A stretch of 64,000 nucleotides of DNA. Origin: Escarpia spicata (Eukaryota > Annelida > Polychaeta > Sabellida > Siboglinidae). The notes under the pieces are model-generated. The model saw nothing but the letters and a program-made list of their open reading frames with translations. It did not search any database and was not told where the DNA came from. A program made the position numbers and the translations under genes. Each line of letters starts with the position of its first letter. Position 1 is the first letter of the stretch. Shown here in pieces: positions 36,700 to 45,638 of this stretch. Where the stretch lies: assembly GCA_963995525.1 (NCBI GenBank), contig OZ023211.1:60534487-60598486 (forward strand). The letters run 5' to 3'.

Positions 36700-38095
36700 C
36701 AAGTTTATAAAATAAAAATGCGTTTACAGTTTAACTACTAAAATAATACAAAACGTTACTCAGTCTATCTTGATCTCACTTCACGACCACAACGTAAACT
36801 CCAACTATACTCCACAGTGTCTAGTCTTTAACCACATACAGTTCCAAATACAAGGTAATCACGTAGGACCAAAAGGTTACTAAGAGATAACTTATTAGCA
36901 AAAGACTAAAGACAATACAATTAATGATCAGATAAAAGAATAAACAAAAGAAAGACGACTGGCCACAATCAGGAGTGGGCCAGGACTTGTGACTGCCTGT
37001 ACAGATACAAAAAACAGGTATTACTTGAAGAGCAGTCCTATTGAATAAACATAATATGTAACTGGGCAGTGTGGACATATTCACATGCCATTGGCCCTAT
37101 TGTTCCAGCTTTGTTGACATGTCTGGGACAGTGTCTAGCCCATTACACAAGTCTCTGGGGAATAGACTGGCTGCCCTCTCTCAGCCGCCTCCCATGGCGA
37201 TTAATCAAGACAACATCAAGAGGGAGTCTAGGCCCCCTTTTGCTGGCGCAACCATTGGGATTATAATCTAATCAATTCTAATCAGCATGTTGTATTAACA
37301 CAACTACTATACTTAACAAAATTAAACATGATTAAAAAAAATAGATATACCATTCAACAATTACTGGTGGCCATCTTCCCAAAGCTCACTAACACATTCC
37401 TCTCAGAGACAGAGGTCTGCAGTCCAGTCTCCATCTCTCTGATAATCAGTAATCAAAGTCACTACTAAGTAATTGTAGCTAAACATATAAATAAGTTTAC
37501 ATCTATGCATGTACAGTTCTCTACCACATATTATGATACAATTATGAATGGAAAATACTGCTTTATGAAGTGTAAATCACAATATGAAACTTACCCAAAC
37601 CACAGAGGGTGCTGATTGTAGAAGATGCCTGGGTCCCACTGACTGGTGCAGTTAGGCCCTCCCCGACCACGCGTGACCACTGTTACTCGCATCAAAATTA
37701 GATTAACCAACTCAATAATTATTAATATGATCAACAACCTGTCCAGTAAGTATAGCTGGCAACAAGAGAATTATGTAGAATAATAATAATTTATAAACTA
37801 TGTTCACTAAAATGTGTTACGTTATCATAGGTGCTGCTATGTGGTGGTGATTATTAAAACTACAATATATGTCTAGTGACCATGTCACAGGTAGAAGTTG
37901 TGACATCGTCAGGTGAAGAAGTTGTGACATCGGCAGCGTCGGTAGAAGTTGTGACAGCGGCAGTGTCGGTAAACATTGTGACATTGGTCGCATCGTTAGA
38001 AGTTGTGACATTGGCAGTGTCGGCGGAAGTTGTGACATCGGCAGGGATGGTAACAGAGAGAGGCTAAAACAGGGTATGGACTCTAATGTACCACC
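36700..38095. other. Unassigned sequence within decayed element
   Basis: No gene recognised. At 37890-38050 there are five or six degenerate copies of a roughly 30-bp unit, GAAGTTGTGACATCGGCAGnGTCGGT-like, in tandem. Confidence 0.5.
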
Positions 38096-38099
38096 TCTA

Positions 38100-38668
38100 G
38101 GACTAGGTGTGTGACGTTGTAGTTTGTGTAAGTACCTCGTCTAGTTTTCTTTATGGTGAGGGACACACGAGTTCCCGTCAGTGAGTTCAGTTTGTAAGTG
38201 TGCATCGTTTCGTCCATAACAGCAATTTTGTAAGGTGTCGGTATTCACGTGTAGGAGAAGATCCATGCACCGGTCGAATAAAGTCATCCATATAAATCAG
38301 CTCGATTGACCTGTCGCTGTCTCGACAAAGCACATTCGAACATTGAAATGCATGTCAGAGGCCACGTAACCGTGTCGTTCGCATTGCAAATGTCCCCTGT
38401 CGTCGACAATCATACACTTCTCCCAGTATTTGTACCGATGTAGAAGGGCGTATGCTGGCATACTTTGTCGATAAGGAGACCTTTGACCTTGATAACGCGG
38501 CGTCAGCACTTACCGTTCCTTCCATAGTTGCCACATCCATGACCTCTGGTTCCGACGGCGGGAAAGGGCAGTTGGTCATCGGAATGACTTGTCGGCTAGT
38601 CCTCATCGCTCGAGTCTGCTGCGGCCGCGCGGGCGGTAATAGGGTGTCTTCAACATGACGTTAGCCAT
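38100..38668 (-). pseudogene. RPA-like ssDNA-binding protein, decayed Polinton copy
   Basis: ATG at 38668 in a good start context (GCCATGG). After a strong donor-like GTAAGTG near 38514 and frame changes, a block with KYWEKCMIVDDRG and LQCERHG shows a Cx2C...Cx2H zinc-ribbon pattern with the first Cys changed to Trp, then FNVRMCFVE and an OB-fold-like strand. This is the same layout as the RPA-like protein at 43664-44374. Confidence 0.55.
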
Positions 38669-38727
38669 GGTGTCGTCGTGATACAAACGACGATCCGACT
38701 GGTAGAACGCCGCGTTTATCTAGAAGA

Positions 38728-38876
38728 TAAAGGTCACGTGAGCGTGCCGAAAGGTCACGTGGGCGTGTCGAATAAGCACGGTCCTCAGAGTAGAAAATAC
38801 ACGTGCGGACTGCAGAGTAGAAGCAACACGCAAAGTAGACATACCATCTTTCAGCACGCCCACGTGACCGTAAGGT
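38728..38876. promoter_or_regulatory. Cluster of four CACGTG E-boxes
   Basis: CACGTG occurs at about 38736, 38756, 38801 and 38861, the first two in GGTCACGTG and the last in the complementary CACGTGACC. They lie 60-200 bp upstream of the RPA-like remnant start. CACGTGAC is the preferred site of USF/MiT-type bHLH factors; a promoter role is inferred. Confidence 0.45.
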
Positions 38877-38957
38877 TCACCATCTTCCCGCCGGGAAAAA
38901 AACAAGATTGCCCTTATGAAATGACCTAATATAATTTGATGATGTCATAAAAAGATA

Positions 38958-39016
38958 ATGTTAGGGTTACGGTTAGGGTTAGGGCTAGGGTTAGGGTTAG
39001 AGGGTTAGTGTTAGGG
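38958..39016 (+). repeat. Interstitial telomere-like (TTAGGG)n tract
   Basis: About nine TTAGGG units with variants TTACGG, GCTAGGG, TTAGAGGG and TTAGTG. It abuts the target duplication of the hAT element. Confidence 0.9.
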
Positions 39017-39017
39017 T

Positions 39018-39025
39018 GTGACGTC
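39018..39025. repeat. hAT target site duplication, left copy
   Basis: GTGACGTC, identical to 57256-57263. Eight bp is the normal duplication length for hAT elements. Confidence 0.92.
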
Positions 39026-40073
39026 CAGACCTGGGGCGGAAGTACTCGGTACTCGTGTACTCGAGTACATTTTTGAAGTACTCGTACTCGTACTCATTGT
39101 ACTCAGATTTTACGAGTACATTACGAGTACATCTGAGTACTTTCTCAATATATACTGGGAACAATTAATTTATTTGCAGTTATAAAATCAAACTTTCCTG
39201 AAATATTTAAATGCTCAACTATTTTTTTTAATACTTTGTTATTTCACATAGAATGCCACCTTGCCATCCCTACACATAGTACATCCTCATTCTCTGATAG
39301 CCATGAGTCCATGACTATGATACCCTAACATGACAACAGGCAGCATCTTTCCCCAGTCAGAAACACCCTGTTAAGCAAACAATAATTGTAGGCTATCAGT
39401 TCAGGCCATAAAATTGTTTAATCAAGCCACCAGTATGTCCATAAAGAGCCAACTACTAGTAGCAGTTAACCCACCTGTTAGACAGGGAATGCATTTAATG
39501 TAGTCTGGAGACCATGCCACTTGGCACTGGCCGACAGTGCTAACTGCTAAGAACAAGAACTGCCAGTCTTCCTCTGTAGAAGTAAGGTGGCTCAAGTCAG
39601 ACGTCACCCTACACTAATATAATCCGGTGCCAACTTAGTGTGACACCAGTGAAACCATGTGGCATGATAGTCTAGGTCAGAGAGAACACACACTGAGGGA
39701 GCAGAGATAAGACAAATGCTAAACAAAGACATGTAGCCAGTGGGATGCCAGGTAACAAATCCTCCTGTTGGTTGCTTTGTTTTACATGCTTAACCTGGAG
39801 ACAACCAGCAAAGTTCAATGATTGGCTGGGGGTATCCACTGGTCAGTCTCTTTTACCCACTCATTTGTGATCATTAAAGACAGATATCAACTTGATTGGC
39901 TAAGTTTTTTTCTCAAATGTCAATCGTACTTTATGATTGGTTTACGTGTGCCTAGTTGGTCGGTGACTCAATATTGCCCCTAGATATATCATGACAGTGA
40001 TACCACATGCCTACATTGCAGAGAGATCTACTACATTGTCGATTAAGTTAATTGGAGTATTGTTTGTTCAACT

Positions 40074-40859
40074 TTGTTGCAAGAGCTGAAGTATAAAACT
40101 AGTACTAGTAGCATGTCGACTGTACTTAGCCATTTTGTGATACCACCTAACTCCACAGGGAATGTGCCTCATCTATGTGAAATCTTGCGACCTTTTGAAA
40201 TCGCAACAGTCCATGTGCAGGAAGAGAGTAGTGTATCAGCGAGCCTAGTTGTGCCATGCATCCGTGGATTGAAGAACAAAATGAAGAAAATGTCCTCCAC
40301 CTACAACAGCAAGCTTGTTTCGGCCCTGCAACAGTCGGTAGAGAAACGCTTGACTTTGTTCCAAGAAAATGACATTTACAGGACAGCGTCTGCACTTGAC
40401 CCGCGCTTCAAGTTGAAGTGGTGCAGCAATGATGCTGAGTGCAACACTATCAAGCAGCTTCTGATCAGCAAGGCTGAGGCCATCACCAAGCAGACTGCTG
40501 AAGTTCAGCCTCCTTAGCGAAACGACGACATATCAATGACCAAAATGACCTATTCGACTTCATGGAGGATTCGGATTCATCAACCACCTCCTCAGACAAA
40601 TCTGCCATCACCGTAGAAGTGAACGAATACCTCAGTCAGCCGTGTTCAGATTGTCACAGTGACCCATTGCAGTTCTGGAAGGGTCAACGCAACAATTTCC
40701 CCACTCTGGCTCAGTTGGTCCCCCATCATCTCAGCATTCCCGCCTCATCAGCCCCAGTTGAAAGGCTATTTAGCTGGGAAAGTATTCTGCCCTGAACGGT
40801 GCAGCCTCAAAGACTCAACCTTTGAACAACTCATGTTCATCCGGTGCAATGGAAAATAG
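40074..40859 (+). pseudogene. hAT transposase, C-terminal half, broken
   Basis: First frame (40074-40517) carries LDPRFKLKWC, characteristic of ZBED/hAT transposases before the dimerisation domain. The second frame (40562-40795), after a frameshift and stop, carries FPTLAQLVPHHLSIPASSAP, followed by VERLFS, the hAT C-terminal dimerisation motif. The BED zinc finger and first catalytic region were not found, so the copy is non-autonomous. Confidence 0.88.
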
Positions 40860-41139
40860 ATGCAGAAATCAAATGTCATTGTCGATGAAATAAAGAATTT
40901 TTTTATAATTTTCCTCATAAAAAAATTGATCAACTGCCATTGTATATTCACTTGTGCTGAGTTATATAAATTAGAATAATTTTAATAATTTTGCAATACG
41001 TTATTATTTAATATTTATATTTCCAAAAATGTACTTGTACTCGTACTCGTACTCGTGAGAATGTACTCGTACTGGTACTCAGCTTTTAGCAATGTACTCG
41101 TACTCGTACTCGTACTCGTCCATCGTCAAAGTACTCGTA

Positions 41140-41145
41140 CTCGTA
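41140..41145. repeat. Polinton target site duplication, left copy
   Basis: CTCGTA, identical to 57208-57213 and lying within the hAT subterminal repeats. Six bp is the standard Polinton duplication, produced by its retroviral-like integrase. Confidence 0.93.
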
Positions 41146-41349
41146 AGTAGTATGTAGGGCCCACGGGGGCTCGCCCCGCCCCTTTTCAGACCTCGTCCTA
41201 TGCATAAAAAACGCGCTAATTGTTTTCGGGAACATACTTATAAAAAAAAGATCAAAGGGTTTTGGCGACACTAAACGTTTTCGGGAACATACTTATAAAA
41301 AACGTGATTGATGGCCTGTCACTTTTGATTGATGACCCTTCCCTTGAGG
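41146..41349 (+). repeat. Polinton left terminal inverted repeat
   Basis: Begins AGTAGTATGTAGGGCCC. Matches the complement of 57005-57207 with few differences (for example an A8/A7 run). Contains a direct repeat of TTTTCGGGAACATACTTATA at 41223 and 41279. Confidence 0.95.
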
Positions 41350-41427
41350 TGCCGTCACCTAGCGGTTATTTTAGTGACTAATTGCTTACGTATAATTATA
41401 ATTATAATTAATTAATTAATTAATTAA

Positions 41428-41461
<34 letters not shown>

Positions 41462-41997
41462 AAGTCTGTATATAACCACAACGGTTGTATATATATATAT
41501 ATATATATAAGCCTGTATATAACCACAACGGTTATAGCGGCGCTGCGCTCTAAACCCATTGTGTGAAAATAACCCCGCTGTACCCTATGTAGCAGCAGCA
41601 GCGGCAGCAGCGGTGCGCGCTCGCAGCAGCCGTGGCCTATGATCCGACGGCCTAGTTTCTAAATATAACCATGCGGCTAGCCGGCTCTGTAACGGCGTTG
41701 ATTTCAGCTGGCTGGCGTTATTAAAACGAATCCCATGCATGCGTTTAGCATTTAAAAGCTATACTCAGCGGCCGGCCTGTTAAGGCAGGATGTTTATGCG
41801 GTGGATAGACGAATGGACGCAAAATGGTGGTGTAAGTTATGTTTTTATACAGCCGGCACTTTCAAAACGAAACGAGGCGCATGCATGCGTTTAGCATTTA
41901 AAAGCTGTACTCAGCGGCGCGGTAAGGCAGGCTGGTTATAGGCGATAGATAGACGAATGAACGCAAAATGGTGTAAGTTATGTTTTATTAATAAAAT
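41350..41997. other. Polinton left subterminal non-coding region
   Basis: Holds AT dinucleotide and TAAT runs (41392-41510), a duplicated short hairpin with AACCACAACGGTT (41475 and 41520), a CAG-rich stretch (41588-41630), and a direct repeat of about 110 bp (about 41735-41846 and 41880-41985) containing GCATGCGTTTAGCATTTAAA. No ORF. Confidence 0.7.
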
Positions 41998-42460
41998 TCA
42001 CGGTGGCGGCGTGAGCCAGGCGGGGCGGGCCTGCGTAATGTTTGCTTGGCTCAGGTGTGGTAGCCGAGCTGTTCGTGAACGGTCCTCGTCAAACTGACGT
42101 TGCAATAACGTCGAGCGACCGGCTGGCACTAATGGTAAGTTAAAGCCGCGTCGCTCGTATTCTACGTTAGCGGGGACAGGAGTATACCATAAACCATCGG
42201 CCCCGCGTACGGTAAATGACGAGATGAGACCGCCGGCGTAATCATCATCATCATCCGAATCCCTGTCGGCGATGAACGGGGAGGTGGTGGAGATGAATTC
42301 GTCGTCTGTCAATCCCGGGAAGTCGGCTGGGTCATCGTCTGATCCCCGGAAGTCGACGGGAGGTGTGCGTGGTACGGCGGGGACGCGACAGACAGGCGTA
42401 TCGTTGGCGTTTCCCCGTGTCGGCAGTATGATAGTCGGACTACGTCGCGGCAGGTGGATT
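41998..42460 (-). CDS. Polinton unknown protein, exon 2
   Basis: Leftward ORF without its own ATG. It opens behind the acceptor TTATTCACAG (AG at 42461-42462) and ends with TGA at 41998-42000, 154 codons. It is acidic in the middle (DRDSDDDDDY) with Pro-rich start and end (RPAWLTPPP). If joined to the ATG exon at 42898-42953 the phase is correct and a 172-residue protein results. No family recognised. The ORF is open through a GC-rich region and coding-like in composition. Confidence 0.55.
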
Positions 42461-42479
42461 CTGTGAATAACGCATTTGA

Positions 42480-42897
42480 CTAATGAGGACCGTCTGAATT
42501 ATTAAAAAATAAAAGAATATGGAAAAAGTAATTACATATAGGATAATTAACGTTAATATAAAAGTAATTATATAAAGAATTACAGATAGGATAATGTACT
42601 AAATAATAAGTTATAAAAGTAATTAATAAAGAATGAAAACTTACAGCTATACTAAATATATAAAAAGTAATTAAATAATAAGTTATAAAAGCAATTAATA
42701 AAGAATGAAAACTTACAGCTGTACTAAATATATAAAAAGTAATTAATAAAGAATTACAGATATAATTAAAGAATATAAAGAATTACAGATAGGATAATTA
42801 ACGCTGTACTAAATAATAAGTTATAAAAGTAAATTAATAAAGAGCGAAAACTTACCGCTGTACTAAATAATAAGAAATAAATAAAAATACAACGTAC
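42480..42897. repeat. AT-rich degenerate tandem repeats with splice-like cassettes
   Basis: Imperfect repeats of AAGTAATTAATAAAGAAT and related phrases, about 70-90 bp period. On the minus strand they carry TATTTAGTACAGCKGTAAGT cassettes at about 42640, 42715 and 42860, where an AG acceptor and a GTAAG donor flank only seven bases. Lies in the putative intron of the leftward gene. Confidence 0.7.
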
Positions 42898-42953
42898 CGC
42901 TGTTCGTTCGCGGCGGCAGCCTCTTGCGTAGCAGGCGTCAAGGAAGCAGCCAT
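42898..42953 (-). CDS. Polinton unknown protein, exon 1 (start exon)
   Basis: ATG at 42953 followed by 18 Ala/Glu/Thr-rich codons and two bases, then a donor GTACGT. Its phase fits exon 2 at 42460. Assigned by inference from splice signals only; its end (ACAGCG before GTACG) resembles the repeated cassettes in the intron. Confidence 0.5.
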
Positions 42954-42989
42954 GATTGAAAATGAGCAAAGACCGTTGCATTATTTCCT

Positions 42990-43600
42990 AAAGTCAGTTA
43001 TGCGTTAAGTGCGCATGCGCGAAAGTGAGGTAAAACATCGAAGGCAAAGAGATCGAAATAGCAATAAACGAACGTTTAAATGAAGCGTTGTATACGCTTA
43101 GTTAGGGCTCAGGCATATTGTGGCGTATTAATAATAGAGAAATTCGATGTGAAAGTCACATTTGACAACGAATGTACTAAAGTGAACGCTGATTTTTTTC
43201 TTAGCAATAATTAGAAACCGAATGGTGATGCAAACCAGCTGCGGCGCGCGTGACGCTAACGGGGCGATAGCTTATCGCGATCGGAATGCGAAGCTGGAAC
43301 AATGCCTTTTCAAAAACAATACACGAACTACTAAAACATGAATTTAAGCGTTGTGTAGGATCAGTGGGGAGTAGGGAATTGTGTAGTGTTATTAGTTTAT
43401 TAAAATTGGCTGTAAATAAACGTTTGTGAACGAACGCACTACATGACCGTTCATTTTTTTCCGAAAGCAAAAGACATCGGATACTAGGCAGTTATGCGTT
43501 AGAACGCATGCGCGTAATGTTGTAATAGAACCGTAGACTAGGGCGTTATCCGTAAGTGCGCATGCGCTATATTCTGTGAGGGTATAAAGAGACTGGAAAA
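42990..43600. promoter_or_regulatory. Divergent promoter region with repeated GCGCATGCGC motifs
   Basis: Three copies of a 25-bp phrase, CAGTTATGCGTTAAGTGCGC-like and ending in GCATGCGC, at 42996-43020, 43488-43514 and 43545-43567. GCGCATGCGC is the consensus of nuclear respiratory factor 1 (NRF1). A TATAAAG box lies at 43583-43589, about 80 bp before the RPA-like ATG. The region separates the leftward gene from the rightward genes. Confidence 0.6.
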
Positions 43601-43663
43601 TTGCTATTAGTGTATAACGCAAGGGGTCTGACTTTTACAGCTGCAACAGACGTTCTCCCAGCC

Positions 43664-44374
43664 ATGGCCGACGCTACAACCGAAATGAAAAAGGCTAAGA
43701 CACCACGCAAGCAGGCGTCCAAGGCGGTGACTGGAGGCGGCCAGCAGCAGGCATCGACGTCAGCCGGAGCAACACCTGCTAAGCGCCCCGTGGTGCTTCT
43801 CGTCCCGTCAATAGGGCGTAAGCGAGGCGCCGACGAAGCGTCTTTGGAGCAGCCAGCTGTCCGGAGTGCATCGCTCGATCGAGGGTGCAGCGCTGAGGTG
43901 GCGACGCGCGCTACATTGGTGAGTGTGAGGGAACTGGCGTGCGTTGAGAGTGGCGTCTATGAGCTTAAGACGCCAGTTCGTATAGAAGCGGTGTCTTATA
44001 AAGACAAGTGCACGTACAGGGGATGTGCCCGGTGCCGGCGCAAGTTGTTTCGGCAAGTCAAGGACGACCTTATGATATGTCGAACCCACGGTGAGCAGGG
44101 GGAGGGGAAGAGTTTCTTTGCGTTGCGCGTTATGGTTCGAGATGGCGAGGCTGACGAAGATGAGCTTTGGCTAACGCTGTTTGACACGCAAATGGCTAAT
44201 CTAGTTGAGTACAGGGCCGACTACTTGGAGGAATTAAGTGAGGAGGCACTGCGTGGTACTGTGCTTGAATTAACAGGCACGAGAGTGGAGCTCAGTGTGC
44301 GTAAGACGACGTGGCAAGGCGAGCCGTCTTATACGGTGCATACGCTGAAGAGATACGACGACGACGACGACTAA
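43664..44374 (+). CDS. RPA70-C-like single-stranded DNA-binding protein
   Basis: 236 residues. ATG at 43664 in a GCCATGG context, 75 bp after a TATA box. The first 85 residues are low-complexity and basic. From about residue 86 there is an OB-fold with an embedded zinc ribbon: Cys121 and Cys124 (GCARC) and Cys139 with His142 (CRTHG), then strands FFALRVMV and DELWLTLFD and an acidic tail of five Asp. This is the layout of the DNA-binding domain C of replication protein A. Likely coats single strands during polymerase action; the acidic tail resembles the partner-binding tails of viral and bacterial SSBs. A strong donor (TTG/GTGAGT) at 43919 falls exactly between tail and OB-fold. A decayed relative lies at 38.1-38.7 kb. 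Confidence 0.72.
   Translation: MADATTEMKKAKTPRKQASKAVTGGGQQQASTSAGATPAKRPVVLLVPSIGRKRGADEASLEQPAVRSASLDRGCSAEVATRATLVSVRELACVESGVYELKTPVRIEAVSYKDKCTYRGCARCRRKLFRQVKDDLMICRTHGEQGEGKSFFALRVMVRDGEADEDELWLTLFDTQMANLVEYRADYLEELSEEALRGTVLELTGTRVELSVRKTTWQGEPSYTVHTLKRYDDDDD
43919..43924 (+). promoter_or_regulatory. Candidate splice donor inside the RPA-like gene
   Basis: GTGAGT after codon 85 (phase 0), at the boundary between the basic N-terminal tail and the OB-fold. Could join the start exon to the ATG-less ORFs at 44395, 44527, 44716 and 44901, all of which open in phase 0 after a TAG. No transcript evidence. Confidence 0.4.
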
Positions 44375-44394
44375 TGTGTTTTTCTTGTGTTTAG

Positions 44395-44526
44395 GAGTGC
44401 CCACTGTTGGTATCGTTGTTGACGCGTAAACCGACGAGTGCCGAGATAGCCGAAAATTATATAATGGCATGGTGCTCAGCTTACGAAGTGGCGGCAAACT
44501 TTAAGCATGACAATTTTCTTCGGTAG
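44395..44526 (+). CDS. Small ATG-less ORF behind an acceptor-like site
   Basis: 43 codons after TGTTTTTCTTGTGTTTAG, which has a good polypyrimidine stretch. Contains TSAEIAENYIMAWC. No own early ATG (first Met at codon 24). Possible alternative 3' exon of the upstream start exon. No similarity recognised. Confidence 0.3.
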   Translation, partial: ECPLLVSLLTRKPTSAEIAENYIMAWCSAYEVAANFKHDNFLR

Positions 44527-44697
44527 GAGGTCCGGCGCGTGCTGCTGGACATGTTAGCGAACAACGAGAGGATGCGTGCAAGGTACGCGGAGGTTGCCGC
44601 GTTCGTACAAACGCTGCTGGACCGGGAAGTGGCGCATAGTGAAACGATAGACGCTGTGCTTCTGGGTCGTGTTGCTAAAAAAGGGGCGGCGGACTAA
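44527..44697 (+). CDS. Small helical ORF, possible alternative exon
   Basis: 56 codons directly after the TAG that ends the previous ORF, in the same frame. Sequence is helical and charged (LLDMLANNERMRARYAEVAA). It has an internal Met at codon 10. Could be translated from a spliced mRNA or be the continuation of the previous ORF past an amber codon. Confidence 0.3.
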   Translation, partial: EVRRVLLDMLANNERMRARYAEVAAFVQTLLDREVAHSETIDAVLLGRVAKKGAAD

Positions 44698-44715
44698 TCA
44701 TGTGTGTATTTGTAG

Positions 44716-44847
44716 AGGGCGGAACGTCGTGAACGTGAAAACGCCGCTGAGGTAGCTGAGTTGGAGAGACTGCTACTGAACTATGCGGTGCGTGCAAAAC
44801 TGTATGCGAAGGCGGCGTTCGTGGACGATAAGCGAGATGCGGCCTAA
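44716..44847 (+). CDS. Small Met-less helical ORF, possible alternative exon
   Basis: 43 codons rich in Ala, Glu and Arg (ERRERENAAEVAELERLLL) with no Met at all, preceded by TGTGTGTATTTGTAG. If it is coding it must be reached by splicing. Amphipathic heptad-like pattern suggests a coiled coil. Confidence 0.3.
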   Translation, partial: RAERRERENAAEVAELERLLLNYAVRAKLYAKAAFVDDKRDAA

Positions 44848-44900
44848 TTATAATGCGTGTTTTGACAGTGAAGCTTAGTAGGACATGTTTTATGCTGTAG

Positions 44901-45509
44901 GGGTGCGTGCGTAGCGATAACGAGTTGGACGTTATCAGCGAGGAGGCGCTTGGCGTACCGCACATCGAACCGCCGACAAACGACGACATACAGCACGCGT
45001 CGTCGCCAACACCGCTGGAAGTGATGCTAATACAACAACGTCAAGTCATCGCGTCGGGTCGGGGTCAGTTGGCCGGCCGCTATGAGCGGCATGCGATGGC
45101 CCTCTTCGCCGAGCAACTCGGTGAGGCGATTCTGCAGAAGGCGCGCGAACGATGCGGCGCGTGCGAGGTCAATGAAGGATGCCCCTAAGTACATATGGTC
45201 GGCTATCGTGCGGGTCGGCCGACTCGTGTGTACACGCAGTGCTACGACAACGCGTCTGACCTCGTCACGCGACACTTCAACGCCGTGTTGGAGATGTGTC
45301 TACATCAATCGTTGATACCGACCTTCACGCGTCTCGTGCGTCTACTGCACGTTAAGGCGACCGGTCAGCAGCCGGGACGTGCGGGGGAACTCTATCTGGT
45401 CCAGTTCGTGTCGGACTGGCTGCTAGGCACGGACTGGCGCGATTTCGTCAACAACGCTCTACTAGAATCGGCCGTTCACGTGTACGTCCAGTGCCGAAGC
45501 GGCGTCTAA
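44901..45509 (+). pseudogene. Cys-rich Polinton protein of unknown function, one in-frame stop
   Basis: Opens after TTTTATGCTGTAG at 44901 and runs in one frame to TAA 45507-45509, interrupted by TAA at 45186-45188 (202 sense codons in all). The first part has AEQLGEAILQKARERCGAC, with Cx2C; the second part has DNASDLVTRHFNAVLEMCLH and VQFVSDWLLGTDW. The stop falls just after the Cys motif, where the decayed element's copy (36.3-36.7 kb) continues with a His and Cys. First internal ATG is at 45024. No known family; a zinc-binding role is possible. Confidence 0.5.
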
Positions 45510-45638
45510 GCCGCGTGAACATTACTGCTAGTTGCTTTGTCGATTTATTTAAAAGCGCTTGTTTTAATAAAAATTGCGCTTTTGCTGCTAATAGAAGAAG
45601 AAAACCTTGTACGGTATACGCTTAATAAAACGTTGAAA

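Larger units (their letters stand above)
31110..38670 (-). mobile_element. Decayed Polinton/Maverick (adintovirus-like) element
   Basis: Leftward-reading remains follow the right-arm order of the intact element at 41-57 kb: ATPase start, integrase end, membrane protein, minor capsid, core-like protein, major capsid, protease. A Cys-rich protein remnant (36.3-36.7) and an RPA-like remnant (38.1-38.67) lie to the right in the same orientation, an arrangement not found in the intact element. Polymerase is absent. Ends are approximate; I found no terminal repeats. Confidence 0.8.

Noticed and set aside
37069..37271. Overlapping 65-codon plus-strand ORFs
   Set aside because: Two frames are equally open, no motif is recognisable and there are no splice or start signals; left as unassigned.
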